64,000 nt of DNA from Aphanomyces cochlioides (GCA_019828595.1 JAHQRK010000001.1:682001-746000); one strand, 5' to 3'. Numbered from the stretch's first letter, positions 36,281 through 49,900 are shown. Notes: generated by a model not told the origin, from the sequence alone. Made by a program: numbers and translations.

Positions 36281-38044
36281 TCACTGATCCTTGGCCTTGT
36301 TTGGCACGATACTGCCGTAACTCCAATCCCAGCGGGCATGATCGAGACTTGGCAACGGATGTTAAACAACTACATCGCTGGAGGCAAGACTGCCATCGAC
36401 CTTAAGTATCGCCTCCCCATCAACGGTAGTTGGATGTATGATAAAGTCCTGGGGCTTGGAATCCCCCACATAGCTTCAATCATCCGTGGGCAGCGATTCA
36501 GGCTCCTCCAAAGACTTCTGGCTGGGCCGACCATTGCGCCTCGACCGCTGTGGTTTTCACTCGTGCTTGAACAATTCGCCAATTGCACACGAACAGTCTA
36601 TCGCCCTTCCCAGCCATTTGACTTCCTGTGGTACAGGCCACAGATTAGCTCAGCGTGGCTGGACCTTCCCGAGCTCCACCCAATGTGGCTGGACGTCTGG
36701 CAAGCCTGGTCTAAAGTCCCAATGAAGCATCGCCTTCCGATACGTCCAGATTTGCCCATGACCCTGCACATGCCTATCTGGCTCACCACGTATCACGACT
36801 TCTTACTCCACGGCAAGACCACTGCTGCATCGATTATATCCCGATCTACAGAAGCCCGCTTGTGGTGTCAAGCGGGAGCACGAAACGGTCTCACATGCCT
36901 CAGTGCTTTCTTGAACAAAACCACTCCACAAGGCTACTGGCCCACCTTCCAACAATTTCAGGGACTCATGTCCTCAGGCAACCCGGCATGCACAGTCTCC
37001 TTTCAAAATGGCCGAATTTGGTTTCATCCCGTGCACCGCACACGCAGCGTGTACGACCACCTGACGCAAGTCTACCTTTCTACCTGTACCCGCTTCCAAG
37101 TCCGCCATGATGCCCCTCAGATCATTCCATCGTCTCCACCTCTTCCCTTTCGAGCACTTGTGCGCGACCAACAACAGCCCTACCCAATGTGGCCGAGGAA
37201 ACTCATCGCCAAAATAGCACACCATGGTCCCACCCCAACGGATCCACACCCGACTTACAACTCGAGTCGCCCTGACCATGATACGGCTAGGAAATACATG
37301 TCCCTTGTGCGCAAATCCCTACGATGGGTTACCCCAGTTCACGCCGATGTATGGTTCCGAGCTACAATGAACATGCTCCCAGTCAACGAACGCTATAAAT
37401 ACCTCCTATCAACTGACCCCGAGCGTGTGCTGTGCCCCCACGAATGTGATAGTCGAGAAACACTTGCCCATGCTCTGCATACTTGTCCGTCGATTGCTCC
37501 ACTGTGGACTGCCCACGAAGGGCCGTGGCAACAGTTTGGCGTATCATTCTCTTGGACCAACATCGCTAATCTTGACCGCTTCAAGGTCAACGCTCTGGGA
37601 AGACTTACCAAGGACACACTCTTTCAACTCTGGGTCATGCTCGTAGGAGTTTCACTCCATACGGCTTGGACCCAGCGCAACAATCGGAAACACCGCCGCC
37701 GAGCAGCGCCTCCACCGCACGTCCTCGTCGAGCAATCCTTCCTTCTGTGGATGGGCACCGTTCGCTGGTGGATGCGACGACAGGATGCCGACGACCCGGT
37801 CATTGATCAAACTCGAACAGTCCTCGAGAAACTCTTCTCCCAGACTCCATATTCCGAACTTCGAAGCAAATATCCAAAATGTTTGGCACTCGAAACTACG
37901 TTCGATGTGCATTAGCCACCCCTCCCCCAACCACTGGCTCCCAAGCTCCAGTGATGAAACCGCTGCCAGCGCTCTGGCACAAGGACAGGATTGAGCTTCG
38001 GCAAGATTAGCTTAGACTAACATCTAACGCGCATCCTTTGACTT
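36281..38044 (+). mobile_element. LINE copy 1, 5'-truncated, adjoining tRNA-Ser
   Basis: These 1,764 bp match the 3' part of copy A (42863-44625) nearly base for base and of copy C, including the 3' untranslated tail ending CATCCTTTGACTT. One extra T (36280) separates it from the tRNA end. It is flanked by the 15-bp target duplication (36265-36279 and 38045-38059). Loss of the 5' part with the 3' end kept is the usual outcome of incomplete target-primed reverse transcription. Confidence 0.9.
36338..37915 (+). pseudogene. LINE copy 1: C-terminal fragment of ORF2
   Basis: An open frame of 525 residues equal to the last third of ORF2, downstream of the reverse transcriptase core. It includes the C-terminal zinc-knuckle-like pattern CPHEC...H....C (near 37434-37490) and ends ETTFDVH. 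It keeps the T that copy A has lost, so its frame is open to the natural stop. It lacks the endonuclease and reverse transcriptase domains and cannot be autonomous. Confidence 0.85.
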
Positions 38045-38059
38045 CTCGGCCAAGCTGAC
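38045..38059. repeat. 15-bp tRNA-derived junction between LINE copies 1 and A
   Basis: Exact copy of CTCGGCCAAGCTGAC, immediately after the LINE 3' end (CCTTTGACTT) and immediately before the next LINE 5' end (AGTCCTCAAC). Confidence 0.85.
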
Positions 38060-38106
38060 AGTCCTCAACTTGCCAGATACTGAACACAACATTCACTCTT
38101 GCCACG

Positions 38107-40344
38107 ATGACTAACCCTGCTAACAACGCGTACACCCCACCTGCTCCCGCTCTTCAGGCCGACCAGCCTGCTGAGGATGCGCCTCCTCATGAGGAGTCTA
38201 ACTTGACCGACGACGACGACGTTGAACCGCCGCCGGAAGCTGTTTCCTTCGATGAGCGCCGCCGCCGCGCATCTGATCGCAAATCCTCCTCTCACCCAAC
38301 AGCAAATGTGTGGCAACACTTCGCCAAGCAACGCCAGGCCGCCGCCAAAGCGGCTAAGCTTGACATCGGCTATCATCGACCAACGATGGAACAGCTTGCA
38401 CCCGTCCTTCTTCTCGCGGAAGACCCTTCCGCGACTGGACGTCAACTCTTTGAGGGGTTCGAAGCCACCCTCCCATCACCCCCCCGTCCGGTCGTCACGT
38501 ACATGCAAATGGATGTCGGCCACCTTGCCAACCAGATCGATGAAGGCAAGGCCATGCGTGCTGTCCTTCACGATCACCACAATGAAGGCATCGATGAGGG
38601 ACTGACGGATATCGTCCAACTCACCGTGGACATTAACAGTCGCCAGCTCGTTTGGGGACTGGCCTCTCTGACTGCTGCCGCCATACTCGAGAACAAAGTC
38701 TTCAAAATCCCCACAAGAGACGGATTCCAATCATTCACCATGAAAGCCAAAAATGCCATGGATGGATTCTTCATAGACATTCTAGGCTTCACTGTTGACC
38801 GTGAGGCCAAGGCACACCTGTGGGAAATCCTACGCGCCGCCGGAGCTACTCCCATCTCCGGCATTTACACCAACACCTCTGAGTCCTTCGGAACCATTGG
38901 CAGTCGTTACCGGCTGACGCTGAAATCCAGCGACCCGCCAGCGCTGTTTAAATCGAATGGCCGATTGATCGACGAGATCATTTTTCTCGGCAAATGCTAT
39001 CGAGTCTTCGGACGAGACTGGTTTAACCACCGCAAGCAAACCCAACGAGCTGACCTGGATATCTTGGCCCGTGAAAAGAAAATCCCCTTGCCTGGATCCC
39101 AGACGTCTCCAAGCAATACCAGTGCACGCACCACTCAAAACGGTAAACGACAACGAAGTGACCAGGATTCCGAATCCCCGTGGGAACTGGTCACCAAAGG
39201 GGCCACCCTTGGCTCATCTGCCACACCACTCCCTTGGACTTCTCCAAACATGTACCAAGCGCTGGACGATCGAGTTGTTGTCTCCACAAAACTCGTGGCA
39301 AACAAGACTGGATCCGACATCATGGTCTTGCCAGCGATCCTAGAGCGCCCTGACGCTCCACTCTCTGTCCCACAAGACGCGTATGTCAGTGGCACCAAAG
39401 TCCACCGCAACAAAGCTGTCCGCGTGAAGACGTCGTTAAACACGACGCTCGACGAGTTGGCTGCCTTAGATGCTGCTGTCGCAGAAGCTCAGGCAGCTTT
39501 CGAGTCCAACTGCTCGACTGCTGCGTCCAAAACCAAACTAAATCTGGCTCAATACATCGAAGTCGGTGAAGCTGACTGGATCCAGCAGGATCTAGAAGAC
39601 CACCCCATCGTCTTTCGCCGTCAACTCAACGAGATGGCCCACTCCTCGCCCCAATTACTGCAGCCACTGGTCCAACTCCGACTCCTCAACAGGTGGCTAC
39701 GGGCTTCCCAGGGTGCAGCAACACCTTTTCCTAAGCTTTACACCGATACATTTGGTCACCGCTTCTCCCTGACCAACCTCACCGCCGACTTCGAGACTTT
39801 AGTCGCATCATCTCAGCTTGAACAATCTGTATGCTCCATGCACGAGGATACCAATCAGATCACGCCAGTTGAAGTCGAAACGATCCTTGCCCTCACCGAG
39901 ATGATACTTGGATCCACAGCGCCACTGATCTACTCGAGCGATACTGCTATATACTCACTCACGGCTCAACCTGTCTTCTCCATCCCCTCACGCTCGCGCT
40001 CCAGATACCTTGCGTCAGCTACCGTACGACACATCCTATGGGGATCGCCGACGCTAGGAACCACTCTGTGGGATGCGCTGAAAGCTATTATAACTGCAGC
40101 ACACGCAGCTACTAAATCACCAACGACGCATGACGAACAAAGCTCCAACCATCCCTTAGACGTAGTCAGGCAGACCCTCAACCGATGGGCTGTCATCATG
40201 AACACTATGGAGATAGCTGAAGAGCTCGAAGCTCTGAACGTCGAGTTTGAGAATCAAGTCATGCTTGAAAACTCCACGCGCCGTCTCGTCCAGGGCGACC
40301 TCACAGACCTCTGGACTGACTTCACAATATCTGCGAGTGGTTAA
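38107..40344 (+). CDS. LINE copy A ORF1 (nucleic-acid-binding candidate)
   Basis: A 745-residue open frame beginning 47 nt into the element. The N-terminus is acidic/proline-rich, followed by a basic patch (FDERRRRASDRKSSS). The rest has no domain that I recognise and no CCHC zinc knuckle. By position it should be the RNA-binding partner of ORF2, which is an inference. It is essentially identical to ORF1 of copy C and about two-thirds to three-quarters similar by eye to those of copies B and D. Confidence 0.8.
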   Translation: MTNPANNAYTPPAPALQADQPAEDAPPHEESNLTDDDDVEPPPEAVSFDERRRRASDRKSSSHPTANVWQHFAKQRQAAAKAAKLDIGYHRPTMEQLAPVLLLAEDPSATGRQLFEGFEATLPSPPRPVVTYMQMDVGHLANQIDEGKAMRAVLHDHHNEGIDEGLTDIVQLTVDINSRQLVWGLASLTAAAILENKVFKIPTRDGFQSFTMKAKNAMDGFFIDILGFTVDREAKAHLWEILRAAGATPISGIYTNTSESFGTIGSRYRLTLKSSDPPALFKSNGRLIDEIIFLGKCYRVFGRDWFNHRKQTQRADLDILAREKKIPLPGSQTSPSNTSARTTQNGKRQRSDQDSESPWELVTKGATLGSSATPLPWTSPNMYQALDDRVVVSTKLVANKTGSDIMVLPAILERPDAPLSVPQDAYVSGTKVHRNKAVRVKTSLNTTLDELAALDAAVAEAQAAFESNCSTAASKTKLNLAQYIEVGEADWIQQDLEDHPIVFRRQLNEMAHSSPQLLQPLVQLRLLNRWLRASQGAATPFPKLYTDTFGHRFSLTNLTADFETLVASSQLEQSVCSMHEDTNQITPVEVETILALTEMILGSTAPLIYSSDTAIYSLTAQPVFSIPSRSRSRYLASATVRHILWGSPTLGTTLWDALKAIITAAHAATKSPTTHDEQSSNHPLDVVRQTLNRWAVIMNTMEIAEELEALNVEFENQVMLENSTRRLVQGDLTDLWTDFTISASG

Positions 40345-43300
40345 TCCTGTCTCATCTTCCACCCAACTTGGAGGCGCGGCCAGCGTCTCATTCACCACCT
40401 GCAACCTCAACGGATTTAAAGATCACGACGACACCCCCGCATTAGCTCTCGGCAAGCACCTCCACCAATGTGTGTTCTTCCAAGAAACCAAAATCAACAA
40501 TCAAGACCATTTCCGCACCATCCGCCGACACCTGACAAATCACGTTGGCTACAAGAAGTACCAGTTATTCGTGAATGATCAGAGAACGTCCGTCCACAGT
40601 TCCACGACGCGTCGGAACAAGGGCGTAGCGACCTTCTTTCACGAGTCCATGCCAGGATTCCACAATCTCAAACCGCTCTACGACAAACGAGTGCCCAATC
40701 GGTACCTAGTCGTTCGAACGATGTGGACCTCAACACCCGTATTCTTTCACAACGTCTACGCACCCGTCGAAGATGACCAACGCGCTGCCTTCTTTGCATC
40801 TCTCCCAACGGACTTCGATGACGATGACCAGGGCATCCACATCATCGGTGGAGACTTCAATCTACCACTAAACACAGCCCTCGATGCCACCACGCCGTCT
40901 GCCAACTACAATAACGGAAAAGCCGAATGTCTCGCCTGGTTGGCAGCACTACGCGTCACTGACGCATATCGGCTTAAGTACCCCTCGACACGAGCGTTTT
41001 CCGGTCCCGGCCGCAGAAATCGACTGGATTACATCTTCGTTGACTGGGGACTAGCGACCCACCACCTGCACAACTCGGTCTACGAAGCTAACCGATACCG
41101 TGGGGACCATTTAACACACACGACAACCCTAGCAACGGTGATACCAACCACACCTTCAAAAAAGCAACCCTCCACCTGGCGGCTCCCACGGGAGCTTCTC
41201 CTCAATCCACATACAGTAAAAGCTATCAAAGGCGAGGCCCAAAGCCTCCTCGACGAGCTCCTCGAGGACACAGAGTGCAATGCGGGGGCTAAGTGGCTTG
41301 GCTGGCTTCGCCGAATGAAGCGTAAGATGAAGCAAGGCCATTTCAATCGTCAACGCCACCGTCAGAAGCTCCTGACAATGCTTCGTCGATGCGTGGTCAA
41401 AGCGAAATCGGACCTGCGCGCTGGTCTCGTCGAGCCAGCGGCTGTCCAAACGGCGCGCGATAGATATACTGATGCAAAAGCTGAACACCTCCAATCATCT
41501 CTAGACCGTGGATTTGACCGTCATGCGACTCTCAACGAATCAGCTACGGCGCATTTCCTGCGTAAACCACCTGCGCTAAAGGTACCTATCACCTCAGCGA
41601 TGAAAAACGGCGTGATCACCACAAATCCGGATGAAGTTGCTAGCATCTTCACAACACACTGGCGGTCCATAATGGTGAAGCCCGCAACAAACCCCTCGCC
41701 CGATCCTGCTCTACAGGAGACTGTCATCAACCACGTCACAGCTTCATTGTCGACGGATCAGCGCAGAGCCCTTGACAGACCAATTATTGCCTCTGAACTG
41801 TGCTCAGCAATCGAGACAATGCGCAGAAACAAGTCGCCTGGCCTGGACGGCTGGCCGGCGGCCTTCTTCCAAGTAGCTCCCGAGACCTTCGCGGCCATTC
41901 TCTGCATAGTTTTCGAGTACCAACGTAAGCACCATGGCTGTCTCCTACCACATCAGCGCAAAAGTTCAATCACCTTGCTATACAAGAAAGGAGAGCGCAC
42001 TGATCCCGGAAACTATCGACCGATTGCTCTCATGCCAGTGGAAGTCAAAATACTTTCGCGTGTGTTAGCTTATCGACTGTCGGCAGTAGCGGACACGCTT
42101 ATTCACCCGTCCCAAGCAGGTTTTGTGAAGGGCCGCAATATAACCGACCACATTCATTTGATTCAAGCCCTCCAACACAAGGCCACCCGCAATAATGAGG
42201 AATGGTACGCTACATTCCTCGACTTTGCGAAGGCCTATGACATGGTCCGCTGGCCATTCCTCTTTGCAGTGATGTCAAAAATGAACATCGGTCCTGAGTT
42301 TTTGGGCTGGGTCCGCTTGCTGTACAGGAACCCAGAAGTCCACTTGTTGCTCAATGGCGCACCTGGTCCCACCATTCGATCCAACCGCGGAGTCAAACAA
42401 GGCTGTCCTCTGTCCTGTCTTCTTTTCGACCTGTATCTAGAGCCACTTGGCGCCATGCTCCGCGCTCGCCCCGAAGCCGGCATCCAAATCGATGACGACA
42501 CTTGCCTTACTAGCGTGTTCTTCGCTGACGACTCCACCATACTATCGGGATCGCTTGAGTCGGCTGAATACCAAGTGGACGAGATCGTCGGCAAGTTTTG
42601 CGCGGTCTCTGGAGCTGCGTTAAACCGATCTAAGTGCATCACACTAGCCCTCAACAATAATGAAGAGCCGACTGGACGAGCCTCGGCACCGTCCATCACA
42701 CTAGCAGCGTCAGGCCAGCCGATTCGCTTCCTCAGCGCCTACATTGGCCACCGTCTGCCACCCAACTACCATGCGCAGCAAATAAACGACAAATACCTCG
42801 CAGCCTTTGCCCAATGGCACAGCCGCGCGAGAACAATTCAAGGCCGTCGAACACTAGCCTCGTCACTGATCCTTGGCCTTGTTTGGCACGATACTGCCGT
42901 AACTCCAATCCCAGCGGGCATGATCGAGACTTGGCAACGGATGTTAAACAACTACATCGCTGGAGGCAAGACTGCCATCGACCTTAAGTATCGCCTCCCC
43001 ATCAACGGTAGTTGGATGTATGATAAAGTCCTGGGGCTTGGAATCCCCCACATAGCTTCAATCATCCGTGGGCAGCGATTCAGGCTCCTCCAAAGACTTC
43101 TGGCTGGGCCGACCATTGCGCCTCGACCGCTGTGGTTTTCACTCGTGCTTGAACAATTCGCCAATTGCACACGAACAGTCTATCGCCCTTCCCAGCCATT
43201 TGACTTCCTGTGGTACAGGCCACAGATTAGCTCAGCGTGGCTGGACCTTCCCGAGCTCCACCCAATGTGGCTGGACGTCTGGCAAGCCTGGTCTAAAGTC

Positions 43301-44496
43301 CCAATGAAGCATCGCCTTCCGATACGTCCAGATTTGCCCATGACCCTGCACATGCCTATCTGGCTCACCACGTATCACGACTTCTTACTCCACGGCAAGA
43401 CCACTGCTGCATCGATTATATCCCGATCTACAGAAGCCCGCTTGTGGTGTCAAGCGGGAGCACGAAACGGTCTCACATGCCTCAGTGCTTTCTTGAACAA
43501 AACCACTCCACAAGGCTACTGGCCCACCTTCCAACAATTTCAGGGACTCATGTCCTCAGGCAACCCGGCATGCACAGTCTCCTTTCAAAATGGCCGAATT
43601 TGGTTTCATCCCGTGCACCGCACACGCAGCGTGTACGACCACCTGACGCAAGTCTACCTTTCTACCTGTACCCGCTTCCAAGTCCGCCATGATGCCCCTC
43701 AGATCATTCCATCGTCTCCACCTCTTCCCTTTCGAGCACTTGTGCGCGACCAACAACAGCCCTACCCAATGTGGCCGAGGAAACTCATCGCCAAAATAGC
43801 ACACCATGGTCCCACCCCAACGGATCCACACCCGACTTACAACTCGAGTCGCCCTGACCATGATACGGCTAGGAAATACATGTCCCTTGTGCGCAAATCC
43901 CTACGATGGGTTACCCCAGTTCACGCCGATGTATGGTTCCGAGCTACAATGAACATGCTCCCAGTCAACGAACGCTATAAATACCTCCTATCAACTGACC
44001 CCGAGCGTGTGCTGTGCCCCCACGAATGGATAGTCGAGAAACACTTGCCCATGCTCTGCATACTTGTCCGTCGATTGCTCCACTGTGGACTGCCCACGAA
44101 GGGCCGTGGCAACAGTTTGGCGTATCATTCTCTTGGACCAACATCGCTAATCTTGACCGCTTCAAGGTCAACGCTCTGGGAAGACTTACCAAGGACACAC
44201 TCTTTCAACTCTGGGTCATGCTCGTAGGAGTTTCACTCCATACGGCTTGGACCCAGCGCAACAATCGGAAACACCGCCGCCGAGCAGCGCCTCCACCGCA
44301 CGTCCTCGTCGAGCAATCCTTCCTTCTGTGGATGGGCACCGTTCGCTGGTGGATGCGACGACAGGATGCCGACGACCCGGTCATTGATCAAACTCGAACA
44401 GTCCTCGAGAAACTCTTCTCCCAGACTCCATATTCCGAACTTCGAAGCAAATATCCAAAATGTTTGGCACTCGAAACTACGTTCGATGTGCATTAG
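40343..44496 (+). pseudogene. LINE copy A ORF2, single-base frameshift near 44028
   Basis: The ORF2 frame lies +1 relative to ORF1 and overlaps its end. An APE-type endonuclease comes first (TTCNLNGF, FFQETKI, NVYAP, GGDFNLP, RNRLDYIFVD, GDHLTHT). The reverse transcriptase follows (LLYKKGERTDPGNYRPIALM, FLDFAKAYDMVRW, GVKQGCPLSCLLF, and the catalytic FADD at 42521-42532). A missing T near 44028, compared with copies 1 and C, shifts the frame inside the C-terminal zinc motif and ends translation at 44227; the original frame resumes as an open stretch up to 44496. The polymerase core is intact but the C-terminal domain is lost. Confidence 0.88.
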
Positions 44497-44625
44497 CCAC
44501 CCCTCCCCCAACCACTGGCTCCCAAGCTCCAGTGATGAAACCGCTGCCTGCGCTCTAGCACAAGGACAGGATTGAGCTTCGGCAAGATTAGCTTAGACTA
44601 ACATCTAACGCGCATCCTTTGACTT

Positions 44626-44640
44626 CTCGGCCAACCTGAC
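44626..44640. repeat. 15-bp tRNA-derived junction between LINE copies A and B (one variant base)
   Basis: CTCGGCCAACCTGAC, one base from the tRNA sequence. The same variant is found after copy C at 57771. Confidence 0.8.
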
Positions 44641-44687
44641 AGTCCTCAACTTTCCAGACACTAACCACGACAAACATTCTGACCACG

Positions 44688-46909
44688 ATGACTACCAACA
44701 CCTCCGACAACAACCCTCCAGCTATCCGCAACCAAGATGCCCATCTTGGAGAGGACTCTCTCCCACCTCGCGACGACACTCCGAGTGAGGATGACGCGAG
44801 CCAGTCTTCCGATGCAGCGCCGTCCTTCGATAAGCGCCGCCGCCGTGCACCCGATCGCGTATCACCTACCAAAACCGCTGCCAATGTCTGGCAGCATTTC
44901 GCCGAACAACGTCATGAAGCCACAAAAGTGGCCAAGCTAGACGTTGGCTACCATCGACCAACGATGGAGCAACTGGCACCCGTCTTACTCCTTGCAGAGA
45001 AACCGTCCGTCTCTGGACGCGAACTCTTCTTGGCCTTTGAATCCACCCTCCCATCGCCCCCCCGTCCAATCGTAACGTACATGCAAATGGACGCAGGGTT
45101 CTTTCTGAACCAAATCGATGAAGGCCGAGCCCTCCGCGCTGTCCTTCACGATCACTCCAACGAAGGTATCGACGATGGGCTGGCTGATATAGTCCAGCTC
45201 ACGATAGACACGAACAGCCGCCAGCTTATATGGGGCCTAGCTTCGCTGACCGCTGCTGCTATCCTCGAGAACAAAACCTTCAAAATACCCACGAAAGATG
45301 GACACCAATCCTTCACCATGCAGTCCAAAAATATCTTGGATGGCTTCTTCATTGATATCCTTGGTTTCACCGTCGACCGTGAAGGCAAAGCCCACCTATG
45401 GGAAGTCCTCCACGCTGCCGGTGCGACGCCCATCTCGGGTGTATACACCCACACCTCCGCTGCATTTGGCACCACCGGAAGCCGTTATCGCTTGACATTT
45501 AAAACCGATGAAATACCTGCCATCTTCAAAGCCAACGGCCGTCAGATCGACGAAATCATTCTCTTTGGCAAATGTTACCGTGTATATGGCAAAGACTGGT
45601 ACAACCACCGCAAGCCACCTCAACGTCTCGATATCGATATCCTCTCACGCGAAAAGAAGATCACGCTTCCAAAGGCACCAACACAAGGCCGATCCAACAG
45701 CAACGATACAGGCAACGGCAAACGACAACGTATCGTTCCCGACGAAGAGCTCCCGTGGGAGCTCGTGACGAAAGGAGCAACCTTGAACGACACAGACACA
45801 CCGCTCCCGTGGACGTCGCCTAACATGTACCAAGCCCTTGACGACCGCGTCCTCGTCTCGTCAAAGCAAGTCACAACTGCAAAAGGCTCGGACATGACGA
45901 TACTCCCCGTCATCTTCGAGCGTCCTGACGCTCCAACCTCGTGCCAAACGACACGTACGTCAGTGGCACAAAAGCCCACCGCAATAAAACAGTGCGAGTC
46001 AAAGTCTCGCTGAACACAACACTTGACGAGCTCGCCGCGCTAGATGCAGCCGTCGCTGAAGCACAGGCGACTTTTGAGGCCACCTGTGCAGCAGCCGCAT
46101 CCCGTACCAAACTCAACCTCGTGCAATATGTCGAAGCCGGCGAAGCCGATTGGATACAACGTGATCTGGAAGACCACACAATTGTCTTCCGCCGACAGCT
46201 CCAAGACATGACTCAAACATCGCCTCACCTGCTGCTTCCTCTTGTCCAGCTCAGATTGCTCAATCGCTGGATGAGAACTTCTAAAGGATCATCAACCCCT
46301 TTTCCCCAAATGTGTGCCGACACATTCGCCCATCGCTTCTCTCTCGCCACACTGAATAGCGATTTCACAACGGTAGTGACGTCTACACGTCTCGAAGAAT
46401 CGGCTTGTCCTCATGCGGAGGACAACACGCCCACCACCCACGTGGAGGTCGAAATCATCCTTGCCCTTGCCGAGATGTTCCTTGGCTCCACAGCACCCAT
46501 GATCTACTCAAGTGACGCTCTCCTGTACGCCTTGACAGCCCAACCGGTATTCTCCATCCCATCCAGATACCAATCTCGCTATCTCTCGTCTGCCACGCTG
46601 CGTTCTACCCTCTGGGGTACAACCATGCTGGGCGCCACTATTTGGGAATCTCTCCGAGCTACCCTATCAAAAGCAGCTGAAATCACCCAGACCAAGGAGC
46701 CCAACGACACCACCACGCACTCTGTCGACGCTTCCTCCACATTCTCACGCTGGCTTGCCGTCATGCACGCCATGGAAATGTCGGAAGAGTCAGAGGCTCT
46801 CAACGTCGAGCCAACAAACCAAGTCATGCTCGACCCATCCACAGGCAGACTCACCCATGTGGACCTGACTGAACTGTGGACGGACCCCACAGCACTCGAG
46901 CAGGACTAA
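44688..46909 (+). pseudogene. LINE copy B ORF1, one frameshift
   Basis: Opens at the ATG at 44688 and aligns with copy A ORF1 up to about 45940, where the frame shifts; the second frame (from 45941) carries the rest to the stop at 46909. Both halves keep ORF1 landmarks such as GYHRPTMEQLAPVLLLAE and DELAALDAAVAEAQA. One indel is enough to explain the break. Confidence 0.85.
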
Positions 46910-46916
46910 ACCTGCT

Positions 46917-49900
46917 ATGGGCCCACCATCGCTCGGCGGCGCAGCCAGCGTCAGAGTTACCACCTGCAACCTAAACGGCTTCAAAGACCGGGATGACACC
47001 CCGGCATCCACACTTGGCAAATATATCACGCAATGCGTCTTCTTTCAGGAGACGAGAATCAACAATCAAGACCACTTCCACATCATTCGACACCACATCA
47101 CCAACCACGTCGGTCACAAGAAATACAAGTTCTTTGTGAACGACCACAGAACGTCCATCCACGCCCCATCCGCTCGTAGGAGCAAAGGCGTCGCGACTTA
47201 CTTCCATGAGTCCATGCCAGGATTCGAACACCTCAAGCCACTGTGGGACAAAAGAGTGCCCGACAGATATATCTTGTTATCAAGACAATGTGGGACGCCA
47301 CCCCAGTATACTTCCATAACGTTTACGCCCCAGTCGAGGACGACCAACGAGCCGCCTTCTTCGAGGCGCTTCCCGTCGACTTTGGTGATAACGACTCAGG
47401 CGTCCATATCGTTGGTGGGGACTTCAACCTCCCCGTCAACTCCATGTAACTCGACGCAACAACTCCTCCTGCAAACCACAATGCCGGTAAGGCAGAATGC
47501 ATGGCTTGGCTTGCTGCCCTCCGAGTCACCGACGCTTGGAGACTTATTCACCCCTCGACACGGAAGTTCTCGGGTCCTAGACGACGGAATCGACTTGACT
47601 ACATCTACGTCGACAATAACTTAGCGACGTACTACCTCCAAAGCTCGCTGTATGAAACCAATCAATATCACGGCGACCACTTATGCCACACAACGATCCT
47701 CGCGACAACACCATCAGCTCAACAGAAACAAAAAGCTATCTGGCGTTTACCACGCGAGCTACTTCACGACCCACGAACGGTCAAAGCTATCCAATCCGAA
47801 GCCCAGATGCTACTCGACGAGCTCCGTTCCGACCCAGCGTGCCAGCGTGCACCGCAGGTGCTAAATGGACGGGGTGGCTTCGGCGAATGAAACGCAAACT
47901 TCGTCAAGGCCAATTTAACAGGCTCCGCCATCGCAAGGAAGCTCTTACCCTTCTCCGACGATGTGTGGCCAAAGCCAAATCTGATCTCAAAGCTGGACTT
48001 ATCCAGGAAGAAGCTATAAGTGCAGCTCGAGACATCTATAAATCAGCCAAAGCCGAACAAAGCCAGGCGAATCTCGATAGCGGCTTTGACCGTCACGCTA
48101 ACCGCAACGAATCGCCGACAGCTTACTTCCTCCGTAAGCCGCCGGCTATCAAAATCCCCATCACCTCAGCCTTAATGAACGGCGCCACTACAACAAACCC
48201 CGAGGAAGTCGCCGCTATTTTCACAGCACACTGGCGCTCGATCATGGTCGCATCGACCGACACGCCTCCGCCCAATGATGCGCAGATGTCTAGTGTCATC
48301 AATCACGTTGACAGCGAGCTTAGTCCTGAACAACGCAATGATCTGGATCGCCCGATTGATACGTCCGAACTGCGGGACGCCATCAAATCCATGCGTAAAA
48401 ACAAGTCGCCTGGCCCCGACGGGTGGCCAGCGGTGTTCTTTCAAACTGCTCCGGAAACATTTGCAGCTATCCTCAGCATCGTCTTCGAATACCAACGCAA
48501 GCAACACGGCTGCTTGCTGGCTCACCAGCGCAAGAGTTCAATCACACTGCTCTACAAAGAGGGCGACCGAACCGACCCAGGCAACTATCGCCCGATCGCG
48601 CTTATGCCGGTCGAAGTCAAAATACTGTCTCGAGTCCTCGCCTACCGTCTGTCGGCGGTAGCCTCAACTCTGATTCATCCCTCACAAGCTGGGTTCGTAA
48701 AAGGCCGTAGTATGGCCGACCACATCCATCTCATAGACGCGCTCCAACATAAAGCCACCAGAGACAACGAGGAATGGTATGCAACGTTCCTCGACTTCGC
48801 CAAGGCCTACGATATGGTGCGGTGGTCTTTTCTCTTTGCTGTGATGGAGAAGATGAACATCGGACCTGACTTCCTCAGCTGGGTCCATCTGCTGTATAAA
48901 AAACCCCAAGCTCATCTCCTCATCAATGGCGCACTCGGTCCTGCGATTAAACGAACACGGGGAGTCAAGCAAGGATGCCCATTGTCGTGCCTACTCTTCG
49001 ACCTTTACCTGGAGCCACTTGGAGCGATGCTCCGTGCACACCCGGAAGCCGGCATCCAACTGAAGGATGGTAGAACCCTCACTGGAGTGTTTTTTGCCGA
49101 TGATTCCACACTCCTCTCTAGCTCGCTCGAGTCGGCTGAATTTCAAACCGACGCGATTGTGGGTCAATTTTGCGCGGCGTCAGGGGCGGCTCTGAACCGC
49201 TCCAAATGCATCACTCTAGCTCTCAACAACAACGAAGAGCCGACCGGACGACTATCGGCTCCATCAATTATACTGTCTGCGTCTGGACACCCAATTCGAT
49301 TCCTCGGAGCCTATGTTGGCCATCGCCTTGACCCGCATTACCAAGCCCAACGAATACATGACAAATACCTGGCTGCATATGCGCAGTGGCATTGCCGAGC
49401 GCGCACGCTGCAGGGTCGTCGAGCCTTGGCTTCCTCCATGATCCTTGGCCTGATATGGCATGTGACAGCTGTCACACCCATTCCCGGAAGCTTCATCGAC
49501 GTGTGGCAGCGACTTCTGTCGAACTTCGTGGTCGGCGGCAAAACTACAATAGACCCGCAATACCGTCGCCCTATCCGACAGGACTGGCTACATGACAAGA
49601 CTCTCGGTCTCGGCATCCCCCACATCTCATCGATCATTAGAGGCCAACGTCTAAAGCTTCTCCAGCGCCTCATTACAGAGTCGCATTCCGCGGCACCAGC
49701 GGCATGGTCCTCCCTTGTTCTGGAGCAATTTGCACTTTGCACCCACACAACTTATCGACCATCTCATCCTCTCGACTTCTTGTGGTACTCGCCACAAAAG
49801 AGTTCATCTTGGCTTGACCTCCGGGAGCTCCACCCGCTGTGAATCGATGTATGGACAACATGGTCCAAAGTACAACTGAAAGACCGCATACAGATCCATC

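Larger units (their letters stand above)
38060..44625 (+). mobile_element. LINE copy A, full length (6,566 bp), ORF2 frameshifted
   Basis: A full-length non-LTR retrotransposon with a 47-nt 5' leader, ORF1, ORF2 and a short 3' tail without a clear poly-A. It differs from copy C at about a dozen positions I could spot plus one missing T near 44028. Flanking 15-mers are at 38045-38059 and 44626-44640, the latter with one change (CCAACC for CCAAGC). Confidence 0.92.
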
